Shown here in pieces: positions 30,602-39,943 of a stretch of 44,340 bases of DNA. The stretch's first letter is position 1. Each line of letters begins with the position of its first letter. Source of the stretch: a virus; IMG/VR virus record IMGVR_UViG_3300021170_000034, positions 1 through 44,340 of that record. One strand, written 5' to 3'. The notes under the pieces were generated by a model. The model ran no database searches, was not told the DNA's origin, and saw only the letters and a program-made list of their open reading frames with translations. A program made the translations under genes and the position numbers.

Positions 30602-31891
30602 CTACGGCGCCGAAGCCTCGGCGGCGTTGGCCTCCAGCTCTTCGCGCAGCGAGCGCTCGGTCGCGCGTCCTTGCCGCGGAGCCGGGCCACTGCCTGGGGC
30701 TCCCGTCACTGACGAGCCTGCCTTGCGTGCTGCTGCCGCTTTGGCCCTGGCCTCGGCGTCCGCTTTTTCCCGCTGAGCCTTGGCCGCCGCTTCGCGGGCG
30801 GCGTCCTTGGCTGCGTTCATGGCGTCGCGCGTCGAGGGGTTTGCCCACACGGCGGTTTCATAGAGCTCCGCGAGAGGAGGCACGGGCTCTTTGGCTGCGA
30901 TGGCCGCGGCGGCGAGGCGAGCCATGATGGACTCGACCTCGTCGAAATGCGGGTGCAGCGGATTGCCCTTGCCGTCTTCGGCGCTCTTGAAGGCTTCGAT
31001 CTCGCTCATGACGCGCGTCTCCGCCTCGCGGCGGGTGTGCTGTGCGGCGTCGAGATCGCGCTGGTCGCGCTCATTGAGGCGACCTTCGATGTGATCGAGG
31101 CGGGCGAGCTTTTCGACCACCTCGGCGGGAAGCTGGATATGCGTGCCGTCGCCGTTCGGCTTGACGGCTTCGAGTTCGCCGCCGCCGGCGCGGCGCTGCT
31201 CGGTCGGCGCGAAGCCGAGCGCGGCGAGAATCTTGCCCGGGTCGATGCGGTAGCCCTTGATGATGCCGGCGATGACGTTGGGCGCATCGGCGGGATTCAT
31301 CAGCCGCTGCTCGACGTTAGCCCAAGCCTGGATCATCGACGACTTGGTGAATCCAGCGGCCTTCATCTTGTCGGCCCAGGGCTCGAAGAGCTTGTCGACC
31401 GGCTCGTATTCCTTGCGCTGGGCCGCGACTTCCTGCGTCTTGCGCGTGAAGGCGGCTTCCATCTCCTTGTGGCGGCGCAGGATCAAGTCCTGCCCCTCGG
31501 CCGGAAGCTTGGCGAAGGTCTCCTTGTCCTTGGCCGACCACTTGCCGGTGAGCGCGGCTTTGGCCGTCTTATCCGCCTCGGCCTTGGCGGCTTTGTCGTC
31601 GGCCGGCTTGGTCTCGGCCGCCGTGCCGGCTTCGCCTTCGGGCTTTTCCTCGGGCGGCTCTTTCTTGTCTACGGGCTTCGCCGCAGCGACCTTCGTCTCG
31701 GGCGCGGTCTCACCTTCCGGCTTCGTCTCGCCCGCCGGTTTCTCTTCCTTCGGCTTGGGCTCCGCGCGCGCGGCATCGGCCGCCGCAGTCGCTGCGGTTT
31801 CCTCCGATGTCGCAATCGCGGATGCGAGTGCCGAGCGGATATCGTCGGCTGGCTGGCCTTCGCCAGTGCCGGTTACTTCTTCGTCAGCCAT
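30602..31891 (-). CDS. Scaffolding protein
   Basis: A 429-residue protein immediately upstream of the capsid gene. The first 150 residues are very acidic and low-complexity (repeats of K/P/E/A/T such as PKPKEEKPAGETKPEGE), followed by KWSAKDKETFAKLPAEGQDL and ILRRHKEMEAAFTRKTQEVA, a helical middle, and a basic helical C-terminus (AAREAAAKAQREKADAEARA). This layout (disordered acidic start, coiled helices, basic C-terminal capsid-binding part) and the gene order portal-scaffold-capsid are typical of phage scaffolds. It should act in prohead assembly and leave before packaging. Confidence 0.82.
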   Translation of the reverse strand: MADEEVTGTGEGQPADDIRSALASAIATSEETAATAAADAARAEPKPKEEKPAGETKPEGETAPETKVAAAKPVDKKEPPEEKPEGEAGTAAETKPADDKAAKAEADKTAKAALTGKWSAKDKETFAKLPAEGQDLILRRHKEMEAAFTRKTQEVAAQRKEYEPVDKLFEPWADKMKAAGFTKSSMIQAWANVEQRLMNPADAPNVIAGIIKGYRIDPGKILAALGFAPTEQRRAGGGELEAVKPNGDGTHIQLPAEVVEKLARLDHIEGRLNERDQRDLDAAQHTRREAETRVMSEIEAFKSAEDGKGNPLHPHFDEVESIMARLAAAAIAAKEPVPPLAELYETAVWANPSTRDAMNAAKDAAREAAAKAQREKADAEARAKAAAARKAGSSVTGAPGSGPAPRQGRATERSLREELEANAAEASAP

Positions 31892-31908
31892 GGATGCTCC
31901 GAATTCAA

Positions 31909-32256
31909 CTAATGACGCGAGCCGGTGTTCGACCCGAAGTCGCCGAGCGCGCGGCGGATGTCGTTGACGCGGTCGCCGCGCGCCTGCTGCGGCGAGGGCG
32001 CATCGCTGGGCGCCGGGCCGCGCTCGTTGCCGACCTCGACATAGCCGTTGCGCTGCAAGAATTCGCGATGCTGGCGGCGCCCCGTGATGACTGGCCGCTT
32101 GCCGCCGCAGGCCACGTCGGACGCAACCGCGCGATAGGGATCGAGATCGGAGATCACGCCGCGCGGACGCGCGCGCTTTTCCGGCTCGGGATAGTTGCCA
32201 CCGTCGCGGATTTCGATGATGCAGTCCATGTCCTTATCGTAGCGAAAACGCGGCAT
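31909..32256 (-). CDS. Conserved phage hypothetical protein
   Basis: A 115-residue protein, MPRFRYDKDMDCIIEIRDGG, NYPEPEKRARPRGVISDLDP and GRRQHREFLQRNGYVEVGNE. I recognise this pattern from small proteins between portal and scaffold genes in phages with this capsid type. Role unknown. Its ATG overlaps the upstream stop by one base. Confidence 0.7.
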   Translation of the reverse strand: MPRFRYDKDMDCIIEIRDGGNYPEPEKRARPRGVISDLDPYRAVASDVACGGKRPVITGRRQHREFLQRNGYVEVGNERGPAPSDAPSPQQARGDRVNDIRRALGDFGSNTGSRH

Positions 32257-32474
32257 CAGGTTTCGTCCTCGTCCGGCGGACCCGCCATCGCATTCATCAG
32301 CGCGGCGGCGAGTGTCTGCCGGCGCAGCGTCTTATTGGCGCCGGCCTTCTCCAAGGCATCGATATGCAGCGCCGCCGTCCAGCGCTTGCCGCCGCGTGCG
32401 ATCGTGTAGAAGCAGGTGTGCGATGGCGCATCGAAGCGCGTCGCGACGATCTCGGTGTCGAGGTTGATGGTCAT
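32256..32474 (-). CDS. Hypothetical small protein
   Basis: A 72-residue protein from MTINLDTEIVATRFDAPSHT. The N-terminal half is beta-rich, the C-terminal half is a helix (KTLRRQTLAAALMNAMAG) with an acidic end. It is coupled to the zincin gene by ATGA and to the next gene by a one-base stop/start overlap. Unknown. Confidence 0.6.
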   Translation of the reverse strand: MTINLDTEIVATRFDAPSHTCFYTIARGGKRWTAALHIDALEKAGANKTLRRQTLAAALMNAMAGPPDEDET

Positions 32475-33535
32475 CGCGTGGTCGCTCTTGCGGGACTCAA
32501 GGTTTGCAATTCGTCCGGCACGTCCTGCGTCAGCCATGGCGGCTTTGCCATCCGCTCTTGCGGTGTCATCCACAAACGCGCCTCGACGTTGCGCGCTTCG
32601 ACCTCGGCGGCATTGCGCATGTAGGCGATGTGAGTGAGGCCTCGCACCGCATCGTCGCTCGCGCCGGGACCGAGAATTTTGCGTGCTTCCTCGGCGTAGC
32701 CGCGCATCCCGGTGCCACTTTCAAAGCCCTCAATCTGCTGAATGGGATGCTGCAGCTCGTGTGCCGTTACCCAACGCATCATGTTAGGATCGGTTGCCCG
32801 CACATTGACGCCGCCGTCGAAAAGGCCGCCCGGATTTTTCCCTACAAGCTTAACATCAGAAACCATGTTCTTGAATTGAGGATATGCCGCCGCAAGTGCT
32901 GGATGCTGGATCACTGAATCCATTCCAGAAATGCCGGCGCCGGTTCCGGGAATGACCCGCAGGCCAGTGTCGGGAATTTCATGTTTCCAATTTCCGTCGA
33001 CGCCCCGATACCAGCCAGTGGCCGGCCAGATTTCCTCGCGCGGCACGCCTTTCGCAGCCATCTCCTGCGCCATATCCAGCATATTGCGATCGGCTGTCAG
33101 AGCCTTCGGCCCCGCGAACATACCGACCGAGCCGGCCGGAGCCGCACGAAACATCGTGCCCGGCGCCGCCATGCTCATTGCCAGCCGTGTCGATGTCTCG
33201 ATCGCCGGAATGCTGAAGTTTCCGGTCTCATGGTCGATCGGGTCCGTGTGCATCACGGTGTCGGCGGTGTCGCCGATGAAGTTGCCGGCGGCGAGTGCGC
33301 CGCGTGCCGGCATGGTGGCGAGGCGATAAGCGCTGTTGGCCAACGCGCTCGGGTCTTGTGTGTATGCGGCACTCACTGCCGGGCCGGTATCCAATCCATA
33401 TTGCGCGAGCCGATAGGCTTGCTGTTGTGCGGGCGCCGCGCCCCCGAGCCGTTGTAGCAAACTCAACAGAGGCGGTTGCGCCTGCAAATCGCGCGGGAGC
33501 GAGCCGAGCGGAATGCCTGATGCGTCATCGGGCAT
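32471..33535 (-). CDS. Putative zincin metallopeptidase with LPD23-like domain
   Basis: A 354-residue protein next to the portal gene. The segment MLDMAQEMAAKGVPREEIWP followed by ATGWYRGVDGNWKHEI is a pattern I associate with large polyvalent-protein domain LPD23. It is followed by VTAHELQHPIQQIEGF, in which H-E-L-Q-H is an HExxH zinc-binding site, and later RNAAEVEARNVEARL, which may supply a third ligand (Glu). The N-terminal 150 residues are hydrophobic/alanine-rich and resemble the internal virion proteins. It may be an ejected or prohead peptidase. Family assignment is from memory of the motif order. Confidence 0.7.
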   Translation of the reverse strand: MPDDASGIPLGSLPRDLQAQPPLLSLLQRLGGAAPAQQQAYRLAQYGLDTGPAVSAAYTQDPSALANSAYRLATMPARGALAAGNFIGDTADTVMHTDPIDHETGNFSIPAIETSTRLAMSMAAPGTMFRAAPAGSVGMFAGPKALTADRNMLDMAQEMAAKGVPREEIWPATGWYRGVDGNWKHEIPDTGLRVIPGTGAGISGMDSVIQHPALAAAYPQFKNMVSDVKLVGKNPGGLFDGGVNVRATDPNMMRWVTAHELQHPIQQIEGFESGTGMRGYAEEARKILGPGASDDAVRGLTHIAYMRNAAEVEARNVEARLWMTPQERMAKPPWLTQDVPDELQTLSPARATTR

Positions 33536-33536
33536 T

Positions 33537-35987
33537 TTACGTCAGCCTCGCCGCGTCCCCGCTTTCCAGATGCGTCATGCGCACGGCCGCCATGGCGTCC
33601 TGCTTGGCGCCGCGCTGGGTATCGAGGGCGAGCCGCTCGCGGTCGGTCTGCGCCTGCACGGCCGCCTTTTCGCGCTCGATCGCTTGTGCCGTGGCGTCGC
33701 GCTGCTGCGTCGCTGCCAGTTTCTCGCGCTCGATCTGCTCGCGCCCTTGCGTCTCGCGCTCGCGCTGCGCCAGAGCCTGCGAGCTGTCGGCCGCCGAGCC
33801 CTTGCCTTGCTGCGGCTGCTGGCTCGGATGTGGTGGCATCTGCGCGATGGCGTCAAACGCCTTCTCGATCGTCTCCTCGAGCGAGCGCGCGACCGGGAAG
33901 CCGCGCACGCCGAACAGCGCCACTTCTTTGGCAAGCGACGCCAGCGCCGGATTGCCCTGCGCCATCGGCACGATTTGCTCCATCAGCGGCACGAACTCGG
34001 AGAGGAAATCGGTCCGCGCTTTCTTCTCGGCCTGCTCGTCGGGCGCGATCGTCGAGTCAGCCTCGATATCGATGCGGAAGCCATGGATGCCGTCGTCCTT
34101 GATGAGTTGGACGGCTTGGTCGAACTGGTCCTGCTTCTGCTTGTTCGCGGCCTCGATCGCATGGACCTGCTGCGCCATCTGCTGCCACTTGGCGAGCGCC
34201 TGCTGATAGGCGACGACCTGCGGATCGGGCGGCGGTTGCGGGGCCTGCGGCGACCCGCCGGCGCTATTGGGTGCGCCCGGCGGCTGCGGTGCGCCATTCA
34301 TCGCCGGCGCGCCGGGTGTTTGTTGTGGGGCCTGCTGCGGCTGCTGCTGCGCCGCCTGAATGCGGGCGAGAATGCTCTGCACCGGCTCGGCTGGCTTGGG
34401 CGGCAGTTGTGGCACCGGCGCGAGCTGCGGAAACCCAGTGATCAGAGAGATCGTCTTCGCCGAGAAGTGCTCGGCGATCACAGCACCCATAAGTCGCAAT
34501 AGATCGCGGGCCAGGCGGGCCACGTCCTTTTGCTGCGGCGTGATGCGCCGGGTCGAGAACACGGCCTTCAATTCCTGCGCGCCCAGCGTTTCGTCGGGCT
34601 GCGTCATGCCGCGCATGATGTCGCCGATGCCGGTGATCTCGTAAAGGATTGCCTTGACTCGGTCGCGCGCGTTGTAGAGTTGCAGCAGCGTCTCGGCGAT
34701 CTGCTGGATCGGCAGCCACTCGATGAAAGTCTTGAGGCCGCCCTTGTCGGCCCAGTTCTGCCAGTCGCCGACCGGGATCAACCGGTTGTCGGTACCCGGG
34801 TCCATTAATTGACTGAGCACAGTCTTCTCGTCGCCCGGATAGACGCCGGCGACGCGCAGCGCGGTCGTGAGCTTGTCGATGCGCGCCGTGAGGTGGTCGA
34901 GTTCGCGCGCCTGGTCCTGATACTCGATGTAGTCCGGAACCGGGATGCGCTTGTCGTTTGTCGTCGTCGCAAGCAGCGGATCGGGGTTGGCGAAGAAATC
35001 CGGTAGGCGTAGTGGATCATCCTTCTTATCGAGGACGATGTCGGGTGTCGCCGGTGCGATCCAGATCACCTCGCGCTTGCCCTTGTCCCAATACTCGCGG
35101 ACCTCCGCCTTCTTGTAGAGATCGGGCGGTACGTCCTTGCCGTCCCTGTCCTTCTCGGGCGAATGTGCCGGCGCGTAGTCGAGGTTGACCAGTTTTCCCT
35201 TGCGCTTGCCGAAACGCTTGATGAGTTCATCGCGTGTGAGATACGCGCGGTAGCGCACCCACGGCACCTCGGCCCATTGCCGGGCGGGGCCTTCGCGATA
35301 GTCCTCCCAGAAGACATACTGCGCGACGACTTCCTCATATTCGACCTCGCGGGCGTGTTCCTCGCCGCTTTCGTCGTCGCCCGCATTGTCGATGTCGCTG
35401 CCTTCCTCCTCGCGCCCGGTGTAGTCGGCATCCTCTTCGGCGAGCGCCGCCGCTTGATCCTCGCCCTCGCCTTCATCCTCCGCGGCGGCGGGCGTGGTCT
35501 CGCCTTGCGTCTTCGTGTCGGAAATCTCCTCGCCGAAGTGCGGCACGTAGAGCACGCGCGCAACGCCGCGTCCCGGTAGGAGCCGATCCTCGACCACGGA
35601 TTTCATCACCGCGTCGAAGTCGAAAGCCGAGGCCGAATAGGAAAGGCATCGCTCGAGCAACTGCGCCGCAAAGCGCGCGACCGGCGCCTGGTCCTTGAAG
35701 CGGCGGTCAACGTCAGGCTTGGGCGTGCGCGCGTAGAGCGTCGGCTTGAGCGTCTGCACGTTCGACCACAGCACATTGAAGCGATGCAGGCCGCTCATCT
35801 GCTCGCCGCGATCGTCGTCGCGGTAGCGCTTGACGATCTCGCGCGCCTGCTTGACCCACTTGCGCTCTTCCTTCTCGGCGATTTCCTCCTGCGCCATCCA
35901 ATAGGCATAGGTCGCCGCCTCGCCCGTGCCGAGATCGCTCTCGGTCTCGATGCGTTCTCCGGCCGATGCGGCGACAACGTCGACCAT
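33537..35987 (-). CDS. Portal protein
   Basis: An 816-residue protein from the ATG at 35987 (a TTG precedes it). Portal-like features are the N-terminal helices (EERKWVKQAREIVKRYRDDD), FNVLWSNVQTLKPTLYARTP, RCLSYSASAFDFDAVMKSVV, a clip/wing region with long acidic insert (about 175-215), and the stem-like segment AILYEITGIGDIMRGMTQPD, ETLGAQELKAVFSTRR. The C-terminal 250 residues are Q/P-rich then a long coiled helix (EREKLAATQQRDATAQAIER), like the barrel of P22-type portals. It forms the dodecameric ring for packaging and ejection. Its size is large but normal for this P22-like type. Confidence 0.87.
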   Translation of the reverse strand: MVDVVAASAGERIETESDLGTGEAATYAYWMAQEEIAEKEERKWVKQAREIVKRYRDDDRGEQMSGLHRFNVLWSNVQTLKPTLYARTPKPDVDRRFKDQAPVARFAAQLLERCLSYSASAFDFDAVMKSVVEDRLLPGRGVARVLYVPHFGEEISDTKTQGETTPAAAEDEGEGEDQAAALAEEDADYTGREEEGSDIDNAGDDESGEEHAREVEYEEVVAQYVFWEDYREGPARQWAEVPWVRYRAYLTRDELIKRFGKRKGKLVNLDYAPAHSPEKDRDGKDVPPDLYKKAEVREYWDKGKREVIWIAPATPDIVLDKKDDPLRLPDFFANPDPLLATTTNDKRIPVPDYIEYQDQARELDHLTARIDKLTTALRVAGVYPGDEKTVLSQLMDPGTDNRLIPVGDWQNWADKGGLKTFIEWLPIQQIAETLLQLYNARDRVKAILYEITGIGDIMRGMTQPDETLGAQELKAVFSTRRITPQQKDVARLARDLLRLMGAVIAEHFSAKTISLITGFPQLAPVPQLPPKPAEPVQSILARIQAAQQQPQQAPQQTPGAPAMNGAPQPPGAPNSAGGSPQAPQPPPDPQVVAYQQALAKWQQMAQQVHAIEAANKQKQDQFDQAVQLIKDDGIHGFRIDIEADSTIAPDEQAEKKARTDFLSEFVPLMEQIVPMAQGNPALASLAKEVALFGVRGFPVARSLEETIEKAFDAIAQMPPHPSQQPQQGKGSAADSSQALAQRERETQGREQIEREKLAATQQRDATAQAIEREKAAVQAQTDRERLALDTQRGAKQDAMAAVRMTHLESGDAARLT

Positions 35988-35990
35988 CAA

Positions 35991-36185
35991 TCACCTTACC
36001 GTGGCGCGCCAGACACGGATCAAAACAACTACGCGCCAATACCAGTTCGGCCGGCGCATATTGATCCACCAAGACCGCAGTTCGACATATCGTCGCCAAG
36101 CCCATGATGGCTTATAGTCGCGCGATGTCATGATAACATCGCCGTTGCGGCAATCCGGATCGTCGTAGTAGTGCCAGCGCGCCAT
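35991..36185 (-). CDS. Hypothetical Trp-rich basic small protein
   Basis: A 64-residue protein (MARWHYYDDPDCRNGDVIMT onward) with ten Trp residues and a strongly basic C-terminal half (RSWWINMRRPNWYWRVVVLI). It may contact membrane or nucleic acid. It ends three bases before the portal ATG. Unknown. Confidence 0.55.
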   Translation of the reverse strand: MARWHYYDDPDCRNGDVIMTSRDYKPSWAWRRYVELRSWWINMRRPNWYWRVVVLIRVWRATVR

Positions 36186-36464
36186 TCATTCACCCTGCAC
36201 GATGACCTTGCCGACTAGCAGGAAGTTTTCGAAAGGACAGGTTTCCGAGACCGGCAGCGAGAAGCCCCGCGCCCGCATGCGTTCCTTCATCTCGGCGCGG
36301 CCGGCGAGAAAGAGCTCGGACGGGACCTCGAAGAAATCATGCGTCTGCCAGGCGGGCCGCTCGCGCAGGAAGCGCGTGATGGTCTCAAGTGCGGGCAGGG
36401 GCGGCGCGAGGGTGTTCGCCTCGGGCGGGGCTGGCCGCGGCGCAACGGACTTGCGGACCGGCAA
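36186..36464 (-). CDS. Hypothetical protein with probable TTG start
   Basis: A 92-residue frame whose first codon is TTG, two bases after the upstream stop. No ATG occurs before residue 57. The N-terminus is P/A-rich, then ALETITRFLRERPAWQTHDF and FEVPSELFLAGRAEMKERMR, a mixed alpha/beta segment. No recognised family. Confidence 0.55.
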   Translation of the reverse strand: MPVRKSVAPRPAPPEANTLAPPLPALETITRFLRERPAWQTHDFFEVPSELFLAGRAEMKERMRARGFSLPVSETCPFENFLLVGKVIVQGE

Positions 36465-36466
36465 GG

Positions 36467-36907
36467 TCAGCCGCCGGCCTTCTCCGGCACCTTCTCGCCG
36501 GATTTGGCGGTACGCGCACCCCTCGCCTCCGAGCGCTTCTCGCGCGCCTCCTCGGCCTTGCCGTGGATGGTCTCGATCTCGTTGCGAAGATTCTCGCGCT
36601 CGCGCGCCGGCTCCTCGCCCTCGTGTTCCATGCCGGCTCGGCTCAGGCGTATGCGGGCCGAGTGGCGGTCGCCGTGCTCACCCGACTGCACCTCGGCATG
36701 CTCGACGTGGCCCTCGCCGGAAAACTCGACGCGGTCGCCGTGCTTCATCTTGCCGGCGTCGAGGCCCATGTTCTTGAGGTGGTGATGGTCGAGGTTGACG
36801 GACACACCGTCGTGGTCGCCGTCCTCGGCAGTCGCCGGGATCGAATAGCGGGTCTCGTCGGCCTCGCGATCGGCCTTTGATTTTCGCATGGGGTGGAGCT
36901 TGGGCAT
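36467..36907 (-). CDS. Capsid-staple-like / head-associated protein
   Basis: A 146-residue hydrophilic protein. The central VSVNLDHHHLKNMGLDAGKM and KHGDRVEFSGEGHVEHAEVQ recall the phage family described as capsid staple proteins (lines such as LNLDxxxLxxLGLxxxPxVGDxxxxxAxAxVxxV). The last 50 residues are a highly charged helix (ENLRNEIETIHGKAEEAREK). The family match is tentative and based on pattern. Confidence 0.55.
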   Translation of the reverse strand: MPKLHPMRKSKADREADETRYSIPATAEDGDHDGVSVNLDHHHLKNMGLDAGKMKHGDRVEFSGEGHVEHAEVQSGEHGDRHSARIRLSRAGMEHEGEEPARERENLRNEIETIHGKAEEAREKRSEARGARTAKSGEKVPEKAGG

Positions 36908-36927
36908 GACAGCGTATCCAGTCTTTT

Positions 36928-37221
36928 TTAAGTAACGGATGTGGCAGGTTCTTTGGCATTCAGAACTGCGTCGGCAATCTCGATAATGTCCCCGCTCGTG
37001 ATCGCAAAGTCGCGGCGCCCGTTAAGCACGCGCATCAGCGTCGCATGCTCGCCGTCCTCAAGCGTCGCGCCTTCCGGCGGAGCACTCTCGAGTTTCTTTA
37101 GCACCTTGAGGCGATCACGCATCTCACCGAGGTCTTGTCCGGCCGGTGACGTGCGCAACATCGAAACCAGAAAGTCCTTTGCCGCAAACTCGCCATGCCG
37201 GCCGAATGGAATAAACTTCAT
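36928..37221 (-). CDS. Hypothetical small protein next to tail fibre
   Basis: A 97-residue helical protein (MKFIPFGRHGEFAAKDFLVS; LGEMRDRLKVLKKLESAPPE). It lies between the large tail fibre and the staple-like gene. Unknown function. Confidence 0.6.
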   Translation of the reverse strand: MKFIPFGRHGEFAAKDFLVSMLRTSPAGQDLGEMRDRLKVLKKLESAPPEGATLEDGEHATLMRVLNGRRDFAITSGDIIEIADAVLNAKEPATSVT

Positions 37222-37243
37222 GATTTATTCATCCTCTTGGCAA

Positions 37244-39934
37244 TTACTGCCACGTAACGATTGCCGCGGCGGCCGGAGTCTTTGGCTGCTTCCAGCCTGC
37301 TCCGTCGTAAATCCAAAACTGATGATTGGTCGTGTCGTAGACCATGGGTATGGACCCGGTATAACTCGTGGCCGGGGTGCCAGTTGGTGTGCCGGCGCAT
37401 GTCTGCATGTAAAAAAAGCCGAGCGTGGCGTTTGTCGCAATTGCCGAACCTGTGCCGACCACGACGTTCTGCCCGCTGTCGATCGTGAGGCCTGTGGTGG
37501 TGGCAATAGCATTGACTTTTGCAGTACGAAATAGCAACTTGCCCGGCATGCTCGTTGACGAGAAGTTGCCATCGGCGAGTGCCTGAAAGATAGCCGAGGT
37601 GCCCGTATAGTCCGTGCCATTATCACCGTAAAACTGAAAACTGCCGAGGCCATCGCCGGATTGTACTGCGCTGAACGTGCCGGGCGCAGCGCCGCGCGAA
37701 CTGCCAAAATTAAACAATGATCCACCGCCGCCCGGCGCCGTGTAACGCAATGCCGTTATCGACGCAGCGACACTGCTTCCGGCCAGCTGCCAATTAGAAG
37801 TTATACCACTGCCGCCCCCTGCACCAGCGACAACGATTGGCGAGGTAAGCCCTTGCAAATAGGTGCCATTCGGAACGGAAACGATCGGCGTCGCATTGTT
37901 CGGCGTTACAACGATTGCATCGATCAATGTATTTGTCGCAGCGGAGAGCGATTGAATCTTAAAGTTCCGCGGCGTCTGCGCCGACTCGGCGTCCCATACG
38001 TAGTTTGCGGCGAGCGTCCAATCCCGGTTGCCGTTGCCGGTCAACGGGTAGTTCATCGAATTGACGTGGATGAAGCGGTTGAACCTGAAATATTCGTCCT
38101 GCTGACCGAACGGCCCATCCGAACCAGTCAAGGGCGCCGAGCTTTCCCAAAGCTCATAATAAATGCAATTTGCGTCTGCGATCGTGCGCCAATAGCCGTA
38201 GTCGACGCGGCCGATCGAATAGGCGCTGGTGTTGTCGGGCGCAGGCGAGAAGTTGCTGCCCGAGATGGTCGCGACCTTGGTCGAGCCAACATAGGAGGCG
38301 ATCTGCCGGACCTGTCCGTTTCCGGTGCCGCCCGTGATGGTCACGGTCGCGTTGACGTATTTCGAGAAGTTGTTGACCGCGCTCGCACCCGCCCGTAGCG
38401 TAATGGTTGTCGCGCTGCCGGCCTGTGCCGTCCCGGTTTCGTAGCCGGTCGAGTCCGTGCTGATCCAAGTGAGTTGCGGTCCGCCGCTTTGCAGCAGCAA
38501 AGGCCCTTGGTTATTGACGGTCGAAAGTGCCGGAACGTTGCCAGACATGGTAACGCCCGACGAGAACGTGTGGAAACCGCTCCATGTCGGCACGATTGAT
38601 TGCGAAAGTGCCGGAGCGCCGTCCGAGCGCATTGCCGTGGTGGCAGAGCCGTTGACGGCGGTAAGCCCGATCGTCGCGCTCGGGTTGGCGAGGGCGCCGG
38701 CTCCGAGCGTCGCCACCGTCGCATAGGTGCCATCGCCGCGCAGGAATGTCGTGGTGTTGTTCGGCCAGGCCGGCAGCGCGCCCGACAATAACGCCGTCGC
38801 CGGGTTGACCATGGCGGTGAGCTGCGCCTGGGTGAGCGCGATCGGCGCGGCCGGCGCGCCGGTATTGTTGCCGATGACCGAGTTGGCGGCGAGGTTCGCC
38901 ATCTTGGCGAGGGTGATGGCGGAGTTCGCGATCGTGAGCGCCCCGCTGCCCGCAAGCGTCGCATCGCCGGAGATCGCCGTGAATGCAGGGTCGGCGCCGG
39001 CGCCCTGGTCGATTAGCGCGCGACCCGCCGTCCCGATCGTCGCGAACGCGACGTTGCCGGTGCCTTCTCCCAGCAGGACCGCGTGTGCCGTGAGCGTGGC
39101 CAATCCAGTGCCACCATGCGCGGCGGAAATCGGATCGGCGATGAACGCGTAGGTGCCGGCGCCGGTGCGCTGAAGAAATCCCGTCGAGGCGAAGCCGGTG
39201 ATGTTGTCGAGCAGCGTGCCAGAAGCCGATCCACCGCCAGTGCCGCCGCGCACAACCGTAAGAGTGCTGGTCCACCCCAGCGTGAGGTTCTGCCCGGCAA
39301 TTGACGCCGTGACATTGGTGTCGTTCGTGACCGCGAGCGGCACGCTTGATGGTAGATCAGCCGCGACGATCGCGCGAAAACTCGGCGCAACGGCTCCTCC
39401 TGAGGAGGGCCCCGCATAGACAAGATTGGCGTTCTGTGCGGCCTTCGTCACCGTAACAGTCGGATTATTTCCGCTTGTCGGTGAGCCGACGACGACGAAC
39501 TCCGCCGGCATCGCCAGCGTCAGCGTTTCCATCTCGTTTGCCGATGCGAAATAGGAGATGGCGAAGGTCAACGCGCTGGTGCCGGGGATAATCTGTCCGT
39601 TCGTCGGGGTCGTCGTGCAGCGGTAGGCGATTCCTCCATTCGCCGTTCCGCTCGTCACAAGGACTTGGCAACCCTGCGCCCACTGCGTCTTGTCATTCGC
39701 GTCGAGACAGCGCGTCCACGTCCCCGAGTTCGTATCATAGAGCCCGTTCTGGACTGCGTTCGTATTGTCCTTGACCAGGATGCGCAGATTGCGCGGATCG
39801 CCCGCCGGATATTGCCCGACCACGACGCCATCAATCGTCTGCTGCCCCGAAAGCAGGATATTCGATCCCGTCGTCGCGACCGCGACCGGATTGAACCAGG
39901 CGTCTTCCGGCAGGTTGGTGCCGAGGATGCGCAT
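37244..39934 (-). CDS. Large tail fibre / surface protein
   Basis: An 896-residue protein. The first 130 residues (MRILGTNLPEDAWFNPVAVA; SGQQTIDGVVVGQYPAGDPR; NGLYDTNSGTWTRCLDANDK) form an N-terminal domain I know from tail-fibre-like phage proteins. The middle is made of Gly/Ala/Thr repeats with AHGGTGLATLTAHAVLLGEG, a common fibre shaft motif (HGGTGxxTLTxxxVLLGxG). A carbohydrate-binding-like section (YWRTIADANCIYYELWESSA) follows. The C-terminus ends in a beta-rich TSYTGSIPMVYDTTNHQFWI cap. It is early in the late operon, near terL, unlike the fibre at 13652, so the phage has two fibre-type proteins. Confidence 0.78.
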   Translation of the reverse strand: MRILGTNLPEDAWFNPVAVATTGSNILLSGQQTIDGVVVGQYPAGDPRNLRILVKDNTNAVQNGLYDTNSGTWTRCLDANDKTQWAQGCQVLVTSGTANGGIAYRCTTTPTNGQIIPGTSALTFAISYFASANEMETLTLAMPAEFVVVGSPTSGNNPTVTVTKAAQNANLVYAGPSSGGAVAPSFRAIVAADLPSSVPLAVTNDTNVTASIAGQNLTLGWTSTLTVVRGGTGGGSASGTLLDNITGFASTGFLQRTGAGTYAFIADPISAAHGGTGLATLTAHAVLLGEGTGNVAFATIGTAGRALIDQGAGADPAFTAISGDATLAGSGALTIANSAITLAKMANLAANSVIGNNTGAPAAPIALTQAQLTAMVNPATALLSGALPAWPNNTTTFLRGDGTYATVATLGAGALANPSATIGLTAVNGSATTAMRSDGAPALSQSIVPTWSGFHTFSSGVTMSGNVPALSTVNNQGPLLLQSGGPQLTWISTDSTGYETGTAQAGSATTITLRAGASAVNNFSKYVNATVTITGGTGNGQVRQIASYVGSTKVATISGSNFSPAPDNTSAYSIGRVDYGYWRTIADANCIYYELWESSAPLTGSDGPFGQQDEYFRFNRFIHVNSMNYPLTGNGNRDWTLAANYVWDAESAQTPRNFKIQSLSAATNTLIDAIVVTPNNATPIVSVPNGTYLQGLTSPIVVAGAGGGSGITSNWQLAGSSVAASITALRYTAPGGGGSLFNFGSSRGAAPGTFSAVQSGDGLGSFQFYGDNGTDYTGTSAIFQALADGNFSSTSMPGKLLFRTAKVNAIATTTGLTIDSGQNVVVGTGSAIATNATLGFFYMQTCAGTPTGTPATSYTGSIPMVYDTTNHQFWIYDGAGWKQPKTPAAAAIVTWQ

Positions 39935-39943
39935 GCGGGCGCG

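Noticed and set aside
33513-34502. 329-residue plus-strand frame opposite the portal gene
   Set aside because: Leu/Arg-rich antisense shadow of the portal's coiled-coil region, without start signals.
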